Positions 10,325 to 18,857 are shown, numbered from the stretch's first letter. The stretch is 30,325 nt of DNA from Chara braunii (GCA_003427395.1 BFEA01000097.1:1495785-1526109); one strand, 5' to 3'. Notes: generated by a model not told the origin, from the sequence alone. Numbers and translations are program-made.

Positions 10325-10670
10325 TCAGCCCCTGAGGTTATTTATGTCATTATCCACATACCATCTGGTCGCACATATGTTGGGCAAACGACATACTCTG
10401 CTCACTATCGTCTGCAACAACATTGGCATTCCAACTATTCATCTCAAACAACTCACACCATCGTCATCTCTGTCACTCCATGGCTAGGCAACCGCCATTT
10501 CATTTTATCGTCTAGCCCTTGGAGTGCATAGACCCTTATCTCTACTTAAATGTTGATGGTTTTATTGATCTTGAATCATTTAAATGAGTGTTTCCCCTCA
10601 TGAAGGGTTTTGGGTCCGGTGTCTGACCACCTTATACCCTTGGGGCTTCAACAACATCCTTCCACAAAGG
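10325..10670 (+). pseudogene. GIY-YIG endonuclease domain of the Penelope-like element
   Basis: The first frame reads APEVIYVIIHIPSGRTYVGQ: IYV (about 10340) and YVG (about 10376) form the two halves of the GIY-YIG signature. RLQQH at about 10409-10423 supplies the expected catalytic Arg. The frame ends at 10531. A different frame then gives HEGFWVRCLTTLYPWGFNN (10599-10655), with the catalytic Glu at about 10602 and the terminal Asn pair typical of Penelope GIY-YIG domains. One frameshift between 10531 and 10599 therefore splits an otherwise complete domain. In intact elements this nuclease nicks the target DNA for target-primed reverse transcription. An N-terminal position is the main oddity. 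Confidence 0.85.
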
Positions 10671-11319
10671 ACGACTACCGCTTACTAGACGATCTCATCG
10701 TTCGAACAGGTGGATTAGTTTGAGAGGTAGTCCAAATCATCCTATGACTCGCCTCGCAATACAATTTCATGCAAGCAGACCCTTCACCATTGATACTACT
10801 CGTGGTTCATTCTACACTGTTCGTTCGATACTACATTGCATGCTTATACAAGTAGCCAACTCAGAATGACAATCTATATCTCGAGCCCTCTTCCGATCCA
10901 CCCTTGCTTGACACTCCCGCTTGCTGCAATGGTTGCAAACAAATGTCTCAAACTCTGAGCTCATACCAAACATTCGTCGACTAGAGTGAATGATCCGTGG
11001 TCTACAATATTCACGACAGCCATACTGCGACCCTGCACATGATAGGGTTCCGTTCCTAAATTTCATTAAGGTCATGCAGATGCATCAGGTTGTTCACACC
11101 ACACAGTTTCAGAGCGTCATTCGGCTTCCAGAGGTCGCTGAATTGCATTCGCGGTCTGCCCTTGCCAAGGAGATATGTATCTGCGATAAGATGGTGCCAC
11201 CCATACGTATCCATTCTGTAATTTTATGGAAGTGGCACTCGACATAACAAGCAATATACCTCTTCCAGACCGTGGCAATTGTCCTTGTCAAAAAGTTTTC
11301 CCACAATGTGTAGACACTA
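10671..11319 (+). pseudogene. linker between GIY-YIG and RT, unreadable
   Basis: One frame stays open from about 10672 to 10868 (NRWISLRGSPNHPMTRLAIQ and onward) and another from about 10990 to 11247. In intact permuted Penelope elements this interval holds the N-terminal part of the RT protein. No diagnostic motif is visible on either strand, and minus-strand ORFs overlap it. A second rearrangement cannot be excluded. Confidence 0.4.
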
Positions 11320-11840
11320 TTGATGGACTCTCTTCTTCGAAGGCTCCAAGTACTGCCTCAATGCCGACACCATAGATGTGATGAAAGCAGTGAAACTCGG
11401 TCTGGACGAGTATACTGCCAAATTTATAGCAACCATGAAATCAACACGCAATAACGAGTCTCTGATTGCTGACACTCTCTCTTAGCTGCGCAGAAGGCGC
11501 AATAACAGTTTTTTCAAGATGCCGATGAAATTTACAGCGTCACTGTACCAAGCACCTACTCAAACTGCCTCGTGTGCTGCCAACACATCTCTTCGGCAAC
11601 TACAACAACAATTCGCTATAGTACCTATCGATAAAACATCACAGAACATGGCAATCTGCGGCAAGCGTTGGTACGAGTATAAGTTATCACAACATCTTGA
11701 CAGTTCCACATACAATCAAGCATCGGAGACTGTGGCCAACATCCTCGACCGCCATGCACTTTTCAACCAACATTGGGGCTATTGACATTCTGACAACCTA
11801 CCCTATCTCTACTTTGCACTCAAAGCACACAAATCTTCAC
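11320..11840 (+). pseudogene. Penelope-type RT, N-terminal part up to the KxHK motif
   Basis: One frame runs from about 11320 through a TAG near 11483 and a TGA near 11785, with coherent protein on both sides. It contains LRQLQQQFAIVPIDKTSQN (DK at about 11630), then MAICGKRWYEYKLSQHL, and finally LPYLYFALKAHK (KAHK at 11822-11833). The DK block followed by C-K-x-x-Y and the later KxHK are signature steps of Penelope RTs, particularly of the group that lacks the DKG form. Just past KAHK the homology stops, where the inverted segment begins. Confidence 0.8.
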
Positions 11841-11845
11841 ATACC

Positions 11846-12255
11846 CTTCATCCGATTCATAACATTGTTAAGAACCTTGTCGTGTGGCAGGTTCGTGTAC
11901 ATAGTTGTAAAGTCCTTTGTATGTGGTGTAAAGCCTCGAAGGGATTGTGCATTCTGCTGGAGATCCAGAATGACTTCCTCAGTACTTCGCACGATCCAGC
12001 AATGTCGTACACCACTTTCTTGATAAAGCTCGTTATCCTTACTGCGCAGGGACTTGATCACACCTTGAAGGGCGTACCTAAGTGAGTGGGAGGTCATTGT
12101 TGTACTTGCAAAAGGCTTATGAGGGGGCATGTTGTGCAGGTCTGTAACCGGAGGTTGGTGAGGTGTTGTGCAAGCTGCAGATCGAGAAAGGTTGTTTCGC
12201 TGTGTAACATGATTATGCTTTGGGGCGGATCTCACAACAAGGTAGAAGCCCAGTA
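11846..12255 (-). pseudogene. inverted RT segment (fingers/palm, YTNLPH motif) of the same element
   Basis: The minus strand has a frame open across this interval. Read 5'-3' on the minus strand it ends with GVRHCWIVRSTEEVILDLQQ, then GFTPHTKDFTTMYTNLPHDK and VLNNVMNRM. DF..MYTNLPHDK is RT motif A of Penelope RTs, with the catalytic Asp in KDF. It is exactly the piece missing from the + strand between KAHK (11833) and FVVSNTYLYTGDD (about 12355). Inverting the block would restore normal motif order, so a ~410-bp local inversion is the simplest reading. Breakpoints lie near 11835-11850 and 12235-12260; they are not fixed to the base. Confidence 0.8.
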
Positions 12256-13000
12256 CAAATGTACATGACCATAGAAGGTCCTCATCGTGGGGAGTGGGTT
12301 ACTTCACATGGGTCAGACACCCTCTCCATGTCAGAAATAAAGCAATATCTACGGTTCGTGGTCTCTAATACTTATCTTTATACGGGGGATGACACTCTGC
12401 GTGATCAGGTGGTCGGTATCCCTATGGGCACCAACGCCGGACCAGAAATTGCCAACCTTACTTTATTAGGACGAAGCACATTTCATCGATGATCTTCGTC
12501 AGCGAGATCTGCGTGTTGTGCAAGCATATGCATTCACATACCGATTCATTGATGACTTTCTATCCTGGAAGACATTACCGTCGTCTCCTGCTCGGTATGG
12601 TATTGAGTGGAAAGACACTACTGAGCAAGATGGGTCATGTCTTTTCCTTGGGGCAAGAATCCTAGTTCGGCCCGATGGCTCACTTCGCATTGGCATATTT
12701 GATAAGGCAAAGCCTTGGACGCTCCCTGTCATACGTTATCCCAATGCTTTCTCCAATGCCCCAGCTCATCAGCCTCCAAGTGTGCTCACGGGACAACAGA
12801 CGAGACTTGAACATATATGTAACAATGCCACCTACTTCGAAGCAGTAGTGACTTCCCTGACACGACGTATGCTTGTCAGGGGCCATCCTCCCAGTGTCCT
12901 GGCTAGAGGTTGGGACTGCATATGTGTGGTGGCGGGCAACGCTGGTTATCAACTCATGTCGCACGACTTTCAAACTCGTGTCGCCGCATGGTTCGCTGGG
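12256..13000 (+). pseudogene. Penelope-type RT, palm to C-terminal part
   Basis: The first frame holds LRFVVSNTYLYTGDD and QVVGIPMGTNAGPEIANL (GIPMGTNAG at about 12415-12441), the B motif of Penelope RTs. A frameshift near 12470 moves to EAHFIDDLRQRDL and YRFIDDFLSW (12541-12567), whose two Asp residues are the catalytic pair of motif C. Downstream, YGIEWKDT, LFLGARILV, RYPNAFSN and RGHPPSVLARGW follow in the order seen in Penelope elements. The frame stays open to 13225, but beyond about 12950 the product is not recognisable. Motif C and its neighbours are intact, so decay here is modest. Confidence 0.85.
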
Positions 13001-13140
13001 CAATTGCTCACCCAATCCCGAAAGCTGATTTTGTGCGCAGGTCGTCCACCCAACCGCACACAAGAGACCATTGCTCACTGCTGGACACCAATGTTGACCG
13101 CAACCAGCATCAACCCTCTGCACAATCAAAAGCAAACGGC

Positions 13141-13545
13141 CCGCCCTCACCTGTTATCCCTGCTGAAATGGCGGACGCTAATGTCGATATGCCAACTGAA
13201 CTGGAGACCATGCGAGCAACAATAAACTATGTAAACGTTACGGCTGTAAGGTATGAAGGCCAACATCCTACCAATACGACGACTGTTGCTGCTGTTGCCG
13301 AAAATATACCTCTTCCATCGCCACTGCTGCCACTGCTGCCTCCACCACCACCCCTACCATCACCACCTCCGCCATCACTGCCGTCATCATCAGCAGCACC
13401 ACCACCATCATCACCCCCACCCCCACCAACGTCCTGTATTGCAACATCCTCTCAATCATCTGCCTCTTCTTCTTCTTCTTCTTCCTCTTCCCCTACTTCT
13501 TCTTCCTCTTCTCCCTCCGATACTTCCTCGTCATCGACCTCATAA
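13141..13545 (+). pseudogene. Pro/Ser-rich linker ORF downstream of the RT
   Basis: This frame, open from 12910 to 13545, is plausible protein from about 13168 (MADANVDMPTELETMRATIN). It becomes poly-Pro and poly-Ser from about 13312, encoded by CCN and TCN trinucleotide runs. The overlapping frame gives His-rich low complexity, so the run itself may be simple-sequence expansion. It lies between the RT and the zinc-finger/protease region and could be the start of a second ORF of the element or of an unrelated gene. Confidence 0.4.
13312..13545. repeat. imperfect trinucleotide low-complexity tract
   Basis: CCA/CCN-rich sequence (13312-13435) grades into TCT/TCC runs (13465-13540). It encodes Pro- and Ser-rich peptide in one frame. 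Confidence 0.85.
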
Positions 13546-13799
13546 TCAACACATTCATCTTCAGATCAACCGTCACAAAGGCCCTGCGGTCGAGGCATCC
13601 GTTGTTAGCTCGATTGTTGCAGATGCCTCTTCGACGGAGACGTTCCAGTCTGCACAACAACCTCCAAGACAGCGACCTCATTTGTCGTTGAATGGCATGA
13701 TCACCGCACCCCCTGCATGGGTTAGAGATCTGCTATGACGACATGCTCGCAACCGTACGGAACGACATCGTCACTTTCAGTATACACTAGCGAGGAATA

Positions 13800-13912
13800 G
13801 TGCACATCTAGTCTGATGCCCACAATGTGGCGATGCTTTCTTCAGTGTTGCAGGCTTATGAATGCACCAGGCACAAGGTGCAGCTACTTATCCAGCGTTT
13901 GCACGGATAGCA
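13800..13912 (+). pseudogene. C2H2-like zinc-finger fragment
   Basis: After an in-frame TGA, CPQCGDAFFSVAGL (from 13817) gives the C-x2-C-x3-F-x5-L half of a classical C2H2 finger. The expected histidine half is shifted to another frame (YECTRHKVQLL from about 13857), with the first His apparently changed to Tyr. A small indel plus a stop therefore break the finger. It sits between the Pro/Ser-rich linker and the protease-like domain on the same strand. Confidence 0.45.
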
Positions 13913-14223
13913 GCCGCCCTAAGCATAAGTGAGGCTGATCAGCTTCCAATTCCCACATCTGGTCCACCCAGTTCTCACCCACCTGACCCGCTCCTCTCTC
14001 ATCCACCTAGCCCTGCTCGCTCCCCTGCCCCAAATGACAATGACCCGTCCCTGATTACCGGATGGAGCACCCGGTTGAAGATCATCTCTCTTCGGAGCAC
14101 ATACCGGAGCCAATTGGGCAAGACCACAATGAGTCTCTGCCACCTGTGCAACCTGCAAAATCAAACGAGTCTCCCCCTGCCGTGAACGGATCCCCCACCC
14201 AACCTGCAGAATCAAACAATATC
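13913..14223 (+). pseudogene. Pro/Ser-rich linker, frame-broken
   Basis: Two overlapping plus-strand frames carry Pro/Ser-rich peptide, first SISEADQLPIPTSGPPSSHP to about 14060, then EPIGQDHNESLPPVQPAKSN from about 14110. Composition changes frame near 14060, so one indel is likely. The short run AACCTGCA(G/A)AATCAAAC occurs twice (about 14150 and 14203), a small internal duplication. The segment leads without a stop into the protease-like domain. Confidence 0.4.
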
Positions 14224-14529
14224 ATGGCGCTACCGCGAGGGCGCTGTGCGTATTATGGCAATAATGTATGTCTCCTTGCTTACAATTGTAATCCTTATAC
14301 TGTTTCTGATTTCACAGCCGTTGTTCACTGGATAGAAGAAGAGCACCGTGCCGTCTGCTCACAGGACAACAGCGCTGCACGTGGTGTGAACATAGAAGTC
14401 CTGGCTATGGCATTTATGGGAAGGCGACTGCAATTTCAGCCTGCTCCGCAAAACCATGTGCCAAGCAGGGATCCAAATATTTGGGCATATATGTTATATC
14501 ATCCACGTCATTTCAGGCAATCCGGCTGA
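14224..14529 (+). pseudogene. Josephin-like cysteine protease domain (deubiquitinase fold candidate)
   Basis: The frame opened at 14062 reads MALPRGRCAYYGNNVCLLAY from 14224, then NPYTVSDFTAVVHWIEEEHR, GVNIEVLAMAFMGRRLQFQ, and finally NIWAYMLYHPRHF. This follows the Josephin plan: catalytic Cys in a CA....NN block, an (F/Y)(S/T)xx(D/E)(L/F) step, an I/VxxxLDEEER-like helix, a GxxSIQV-like strand and a final His before an aromatic residue. Here the spacing C-A-Y-Y-G-N-N is one residue shorter than in ataxin-3, and the Gln before the Cys is absent. The stop at 14529 comes before the third catalytic residue; frame changes right after it. An OTU-like or other papain-fold protease is the main alternative. 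Confidence 0.45.
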
Positions 14530-14539
14530 TGCTACCACA

Positions 14540-14960
14540 AACAGTGAAAGGACCTTTCCACAGGATGGTAGCTGTGCCCTCCTGTTGTGTCATCGCACAG
14601 GTGCAGTTCAGTTGGCATGTACAGGGCATAACCTCTGCTTCGAACACTATAAAGAGATGGTCGCTGCTAGCCTCTCACACGAAAATTGTGATCCCCTGCC
14701 TTGTGCTCATCCCCCCCACCCCCTGATTACTTGCCCAGCATGCCGTTGTGGCCTTGATCTGCCATGCTTAAATAACTGTGCACGTTAGCCTTCCATACTA
14801 ATAACATGTCAGCAATATGACATGTGTCGTCAATGCTGCCAGGAAGCTGTCATAGAAAGAATGTGTCTTTACTGCGTGGATTATCCCCGGTGCCATCATT
14901 TGCCAGATCCTTTCCTAGCATGTCCCACATGCGGTGTTGGTCATACACCTGCAGCAACCG
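14540..14960 (+). pseudogene. RING/IBR-like cysteine-rich module, copy 1
   Basis: From about 14573 the frame reads CALLLCHRTGAVQLAC, GHNLCFEHYKEM and later ITCPACRCG. This gives C-x4-C-x9-C-x2-H-x2-C-x2-H, then C-x2-C, a RING-type zinc ligand series with an enlarged first loop. An in-frame TAG at 14786-14788 follows LNNCAR. The same frame continues with LITCQQYDMCRQCCQEAV, CLYCVDYPRCHHLP and FLACPTCGVGH, a second Cys-rich unit resembling an IBR or second RING. RING proteins are typically ubiquitin E3 ligases. The single TAG is the only break in this copy. It follows the protease-like domain after a frame change near 14530. Confidence 0.6.
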
Positions 14961-15190
14961 CTGAGGGATCTCCCTCTGTCTTGCCAGGCGAACGACGGAC
15001 ACAGCAGTCCGAGGAGGAAAATAGACTTCTATATGAACCATCGGCAGAGCGATGTACTCATAGGTTATCACCACCAGGGCGAGCTGTTGCGGACCAAATC
15101 CTGCAGCAGCTGAACGCCCTTGCTTTGGACCGATCCGCCCTGTCATCGTCCGCCCATAGAGAAGGAATAAATACTGAGGAAGTCCAAGAA
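14961..15190 (+). pseudogene. linker between RING-like modules
   Basis: The frame stays open from module 1 into module 2. The linker is polar, then helical-looking (GRAVADQILQQLNALALDRS), with no recognised domain. Continuous reading across about 230 bases argues that the two modules belonged to one protein. Confidence 0.5.
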
Positions 15191-15562
15191 AGATGCTCCA
15201 TGCCGCTTTGTGATGAGCCGCCGGAGATTCAACTAGCATGTGGTTCGCATGCCTTGTGCCGTGAGGATTATGAAGGGCCAGTCCATGCGAGTTTTTGCTT
15301 CCATACGTACGATGACAGTCAGTACTGTAGTCATGCACAGCACCCTGACAAGTCCAATTTGTAGAGAGGGGCTGGAACGGCAATGCCTCTATAATTCCGG
15401 TCGACGTGCCTCTGTGTTCCTAGCATGTTCCTAGCCTGTGACATCTGTCTGCGCTGTGCAATTCGATGCAGCAACTGTGGCTGCGAAAATTGGATGCGGT
15501 GTTTCCACTGCCCACACCCGAACCGGTCCTGTCCGGTCTGTGGGTGTGGCCACTTGCCATAG
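15191..15562 (+). pseudogene. RING/IBR-like cysteine-rich module, copy 2 (frameshifted)
   Basis: CSMPLCDEPPEIQLAC and GSHALCREDYEGP align with copy 1 (same C-x4-C-x9-C-x2-H-x2-C spacing, QLAC shared). The frame stops at 15364. The matching continuation PICREGLERQCLYN, corresponding to PACRCGLDLPCLNN of copy 1, sits in another frame up to 15425. The original frame then resumes at 15428 with FLACDICLRCAIRC and CFHCPHPNRSCPVCGCGHLP, ending at a TAG (15560-15562). An 11-bp direct repeat (TTCCTAGCATG / TTCCTAGCCTG, about 15417-15438) lies at the second frame break. The duplication predates decay, since both copies have diverged widely. Confidence 0.6.
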
Positions 15563-16130
15563 GCATTAACTGCTCCTCAACCCACAATTTCTTTTTCTGC
15601 AACCCTGTGCCATTCTAGAGTAGTCTGTTCCAGCAGTGAATATTTAGGATTCTGCAAAGCTCATCATACACCTCCCCTCCTCCTGCCCTTCGCATGCCAG
15701 ACTCTATCCTGCCCTTCACATATTTCTTTCCTGCCCTTTGCCCCCACCTCCCCTGCCCCATACTCCTATATAACTCCGCCTTCTGTCCCTTTTCCTCCAC
15801 CCTCCCCTTCAGTCCCTAACAAATACATACAAATGAGCATCGTTAAAGATTAGAAATGAAATGAACGGAAGTATGAAGATGAAGGACTGACACAAAGACT
15901 GTACAAGCTGAAGATCTGAACTGAAATGAACAGGAGTATGAAGGTCTGAAGAGAAATGCACAGGAGCACACCTTCCCTTTTACTCTGCCTCCTGAAATAA
16001 CGCGCAAGTGGGCCATGAAGGCACACGGGGATGTGGGCAGTTGCCGCTCAACCACAATCAACGTTGGCAAACATGTACAACAACATATTTTTTTATTATT
16101 TATTTTAACTTCATGTATTTAAAAAAAAAA
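15563..16130. other. region after the RING ORF, with short degenerate repeats
   Basis: A C-rich stretch (15660-15810) repeats CCTGCCCTT(C/T) four times. At 15853-15960 a unit beginning near GAAATGAAC(G/A)GGAAGTATGAAG occurs twice, about 65-70 bases apart. A TATATAA string lies at about 15768. No gene is seen. This may be the 3' end of the preceding element. Confidence 0.5.
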
Positions 16131-16154
16131 AATCATAAAAACAAAAAAAGGAAA

Positions 16155-16426
16155 AACAGACACGCACATACACACAGACACACAGACACATAACACACAC
16201 CAACACACATAAACGCACACACACATGCACACACACATGCGCACACACATGCACACACACACACACACGCACACCAACAATCATACGCACACACCCAAAA
16301 CACAGTTACAAACACACACACACACAAACACCTGCGCATACATACATATTCATGCACAGACACACTCTCACACACAGGCACACACATACAGACATACGCG
16401 CACACACAACACACCTGAACACACAT
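16155..16426. repeat. interrupted (CA)n tract
   Basis: About 270 bases dominated by CACA, interrupted by CG, CAT, CAG and CAA steps (CACGCA, CACATG, CATACA). Long His/Thr and Cys/Val ORFs over it are artefacts. The imperfection indicates an older repeat than the pure (AC)n at 9116. Confidence 0.9.
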
Positions 16427-16780
16427 AACTAGGGCCTTGGGGGCTAGGGGATGTGGGGGCGGATGGCTTAGAGGGCTTCTGGGTAGGTTTTGGGACTGGT
16501 GCCGGGGGGTTCGTCAGTGGTGGGTGGCAGGCCGGTCGGTGTTGGTCTGATTCGGTGGTATAAGAGGTGCTTCAGGGGTTGGGGGAATTATTTACTTTTT
16601 TTTAAGAGGGGGGGCAGTTGAGTGCGCAGGTGCCTAGGGCCACGTGTTCCGGACCCCACGCATCAATTCCGTTTTTCCGAAAAGCGCGTGAGCAGACAAT
16701 TTTCGCGTTTAACGGGAATTCAACAGGATTTTTTTCAGTTTCAACGGGAGTTTAATTCCCCCGTTCTCCGTTAAAAAGAC
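16427..16780. other. G-rich then AT-mixed DNA, no gene
   Basis: The + strand is G-rich at 16435-16560. An A/T-rich segment with fragments AACGGGA(A/G)TT repeated (about 16711, 16742) follows. No ORF of note. Confidence 0.5.
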
Positions 16781-17003
16781 ACACCGCACACACACACGCA
16801 CACACGCACGCACGCACAGAGTGCACTGCAGTCGTTGACTCAAAGCATGGAGATGCACTGCAGGACCCAACTTCTGGACAAATAAAACCCTCGAAGGAAC
16901 ACATTGACAATAGTCGTTGACTCAAAGCATGGAGATGCACACGCACACACGCACGCACGCACAGAGTGCACTGCAGTCGTTGACTCAAAGCATGGAGATG
17001 CAC
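16781..17003. repeat. composite repeat: CA/CGCA tract plus 29-bp unit, three copies
   Basis: A 29-bp unit starting AGTCGTTGACTCAAAGCATG occurs at 16830-16858, 16912-16940 and 16975-17003 without change. Copies 1 and 3 are each preceded by the same CGCA-rich stretch ending CAGAGTGCACTGC. Copy 2 follows unrelated sequence. The arrangement is A-B, spacer-B, A-B, with A-B copies 145 bases apart. Confidence 0.9.
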
Positions 17004-18050
17004 TACAGCAAGCAATAATGGTAATAACCTAACAATAATCAATCGATGAAGTTAAACATGATTTCAGTTAATGGAATGTCCAACCAGTTGTCTTCCTCAA
17101 CTTGACGGAACACCCCGTGACATGACATCTCAACGAACCACCATCAACACGATCCGAAGTCTCTCAAAACAAAAGCGTCCACCGCATACACCCTCGTCAC
17201 TGTAGAAAATACGTTTCCGTATCCAGGCAAGCTATCGCAAAACAGATATCCCCGCTCGCGAGGTTGGAGGCCATACACAACAAGAGCATACCACTAGCGC
17301 ACTGATAAAGTGCTCTGGGTTCAGGTTTGGCCATTTTTTATCCAGGCTGGCCAATTAAGACCCAGCTCTGCCAATTCAAAACAGGGTGTGAAGAAATTGG
17401 GAAGGCAAAACAAGGCGTGCAGAAAATTGGGAACGCACATTGTAGCAGAAGAGACGACACCCAGCAGGGGTAATATTGCACTTAGAAACGGAATTTTCCC
17501 GTTGGTCCCCCTTCGTCAGCCCTTCGGTTGCTCTGCATGTTGTCTGATTTTCACATTCACAGGTGGATGGCTCAGCCTAGGCAAGTGCTTAAAATACCTC
17601 AATGAATAAGTTGAAATAAATCACAAGAATAAAAGAAGAAGGAGAAGAAGAAGAATTAGGCGAAGAAAAAGAGGACAGCAGAAATGTCAGCAGTTGCTGC
17701 AGACATGAAACATCCAGAAGATGAGAACTCAAAAATGGCCAGTAGCCACTACTAGCACATCGCAATCATCTCAAGATTCAAACTTAGCAAGAAAAAACAT
17801 GGCCTTAACAGAGTCCCGATTTCTCCCAAATGGAATTCCTTATTGCAACACGTAAAAAAAAAAAGTCTCTCGGTGAATGACGGCACTCGCTTTCACTGTC
17901 CAATGCCACCATCGCACACTGACGCCACAATCGGGATGCATGTCGCAGAACCTGATTGGTCAATACGGCTATACACCATGAGTGCGAGCTGGTCGCCGCC
18001 TGAGCCGGGCCTTCCATTTATTCGCTGACGACATTCTTGGATATGAACCA
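17004..18050. other. no gene seen; short purine-rich and 29-bp repeats
   Basis: Two 29-base units begin AAAACA(G/A)GG at 17378 and 17407 and share the AAATTGGGAA ending. An AG-rich, GAA-repeat-like stretch lies at 17625-17675. ORFs on both strands are short and unrecognised. Confidence 0.5.
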
Positions 18051-18053
18051 AGC

Positions 18054-18857
18054 TTACAAAGTTGCAGCTTCCATCCATCGCACCATCGCCGCAACCATCT
18101 CCGGGTCTGTCAGAAACCAGCAAAGGTGGTAGCACCTGACAAGCGCACAATGCTCAGCCCATCCTCCTCTCCTCACCCACACAGCTACTGTACCATCCTT
18201 TGCGCCGGCTCCAACCCTTAACTGCAAGCCAGCGTACCCCATCCGTCGCACCATAGCCGCAACAGTTCCTGAATGCTTGCAAAACACCGACAGCACGAAT
18301 AACAACCAGACAAGATGGGCGAACCACGACCTTCTGCAGGATATCAAATCAGTAACTGGCTGAGGACTGAAAGTAAGCACGCCTGCAAGGCAGAGAGGCG
18401 GCGAAGAGATCGTTGGAGGCTTCTGATGTGCTGTTTTCAAGCGAAGAGTGTCCGAAGGAGAGACGGGTATCGTAGATAAGAGGGGACGGGTAGTCTGAAT
18501 CTGGCGACTCAGCAACATGAAGGAGGTAAGTAAGTGTGGACTAGCGGATGCAAGCGGGTGATAGCACACAGACATGCGGATGTGTAGAGTAGCAGTGCAT
18601 GATTGAGAAGAGACAGGCCGACAGCCCATAGAGGACAGACGTGACGCACGATTGCAGTGAGCATAGAACCAGCAAAAATGAGAAGCAAGCACTTGAAGAA
18701 TCATCCTGTGCAATGACAAGAGATCAAGACATGGAGAACGTTCGTGTGCAGATGCCATCATGCAGAAGCACGGGAGACTGGAGAGGGGGGGGGGGTCTCC
18801 ATTAGACGCATTGATTGACCAATCTACTAGTGGCAAGAAACACATATTTAACCCCAC
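18054..18857 (-). other. 267-codon ORF of unknown status, with internal duplication
   Basis: This is the longest open frame in the central region. The product is Ser/Pro/Leu-rich with scattered Cys and no domain I recognise. Its C-terminal part contains two related peptides, GTVAAMVRRMGYAGL and EMVAAMVRWMEAATL. The underlying DNA similarity is at 18072-18095 and 18240-18263, 168 bases apart. No splice or promoter signals support a gene. A chance ORF in repeated DNA is as likely as a coding sequence. Confidence 0.15.

Larger units (their letters stand above)
10277..13000 (+). mobile_element. Penelope-like retroelement with N-terminal GIY-YIG, internally inverted and decayed
   Basis: A GIY-YIG nuclease (10330-10670) precedes a Penelope-type reverse transcriptase (11320-12920) on the same strand. 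In canonical Penelope elements the nuclease is C-terminal. The reverse order matches the permuted group described from green algae, protists and invertebrates (Chlamys and Naiad types). The RT carries the DK motif in the form IVPIDKTSQN, then KAHK, GIPMGTNAG, FIDDFLSW and RGHPPSVLARGW. A ~410-bp block bearing the YTNLPH motif lies inverted on the minus strand. Several frameshifts and stops make this copy inactive. Pseudo-LTRs and hammerhead ribozyme motifs were looked for by eye and not found. Whether the element ends near 13000 or includes sequence to 15562 is unresolved. Confidence 0.85.

Noticed and set aside
12680-13150. 156-codon minus ORF
   Set aside because: It lies opposite the motif-bearing RT frame and reads as its shadow.
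16133-16428. Long Cys/Val and His/Thr ORFs over the CA tract
   Set aside because: Dinucleotide repeats lack stop codons in most frames; the ORFs mirror the repeat.
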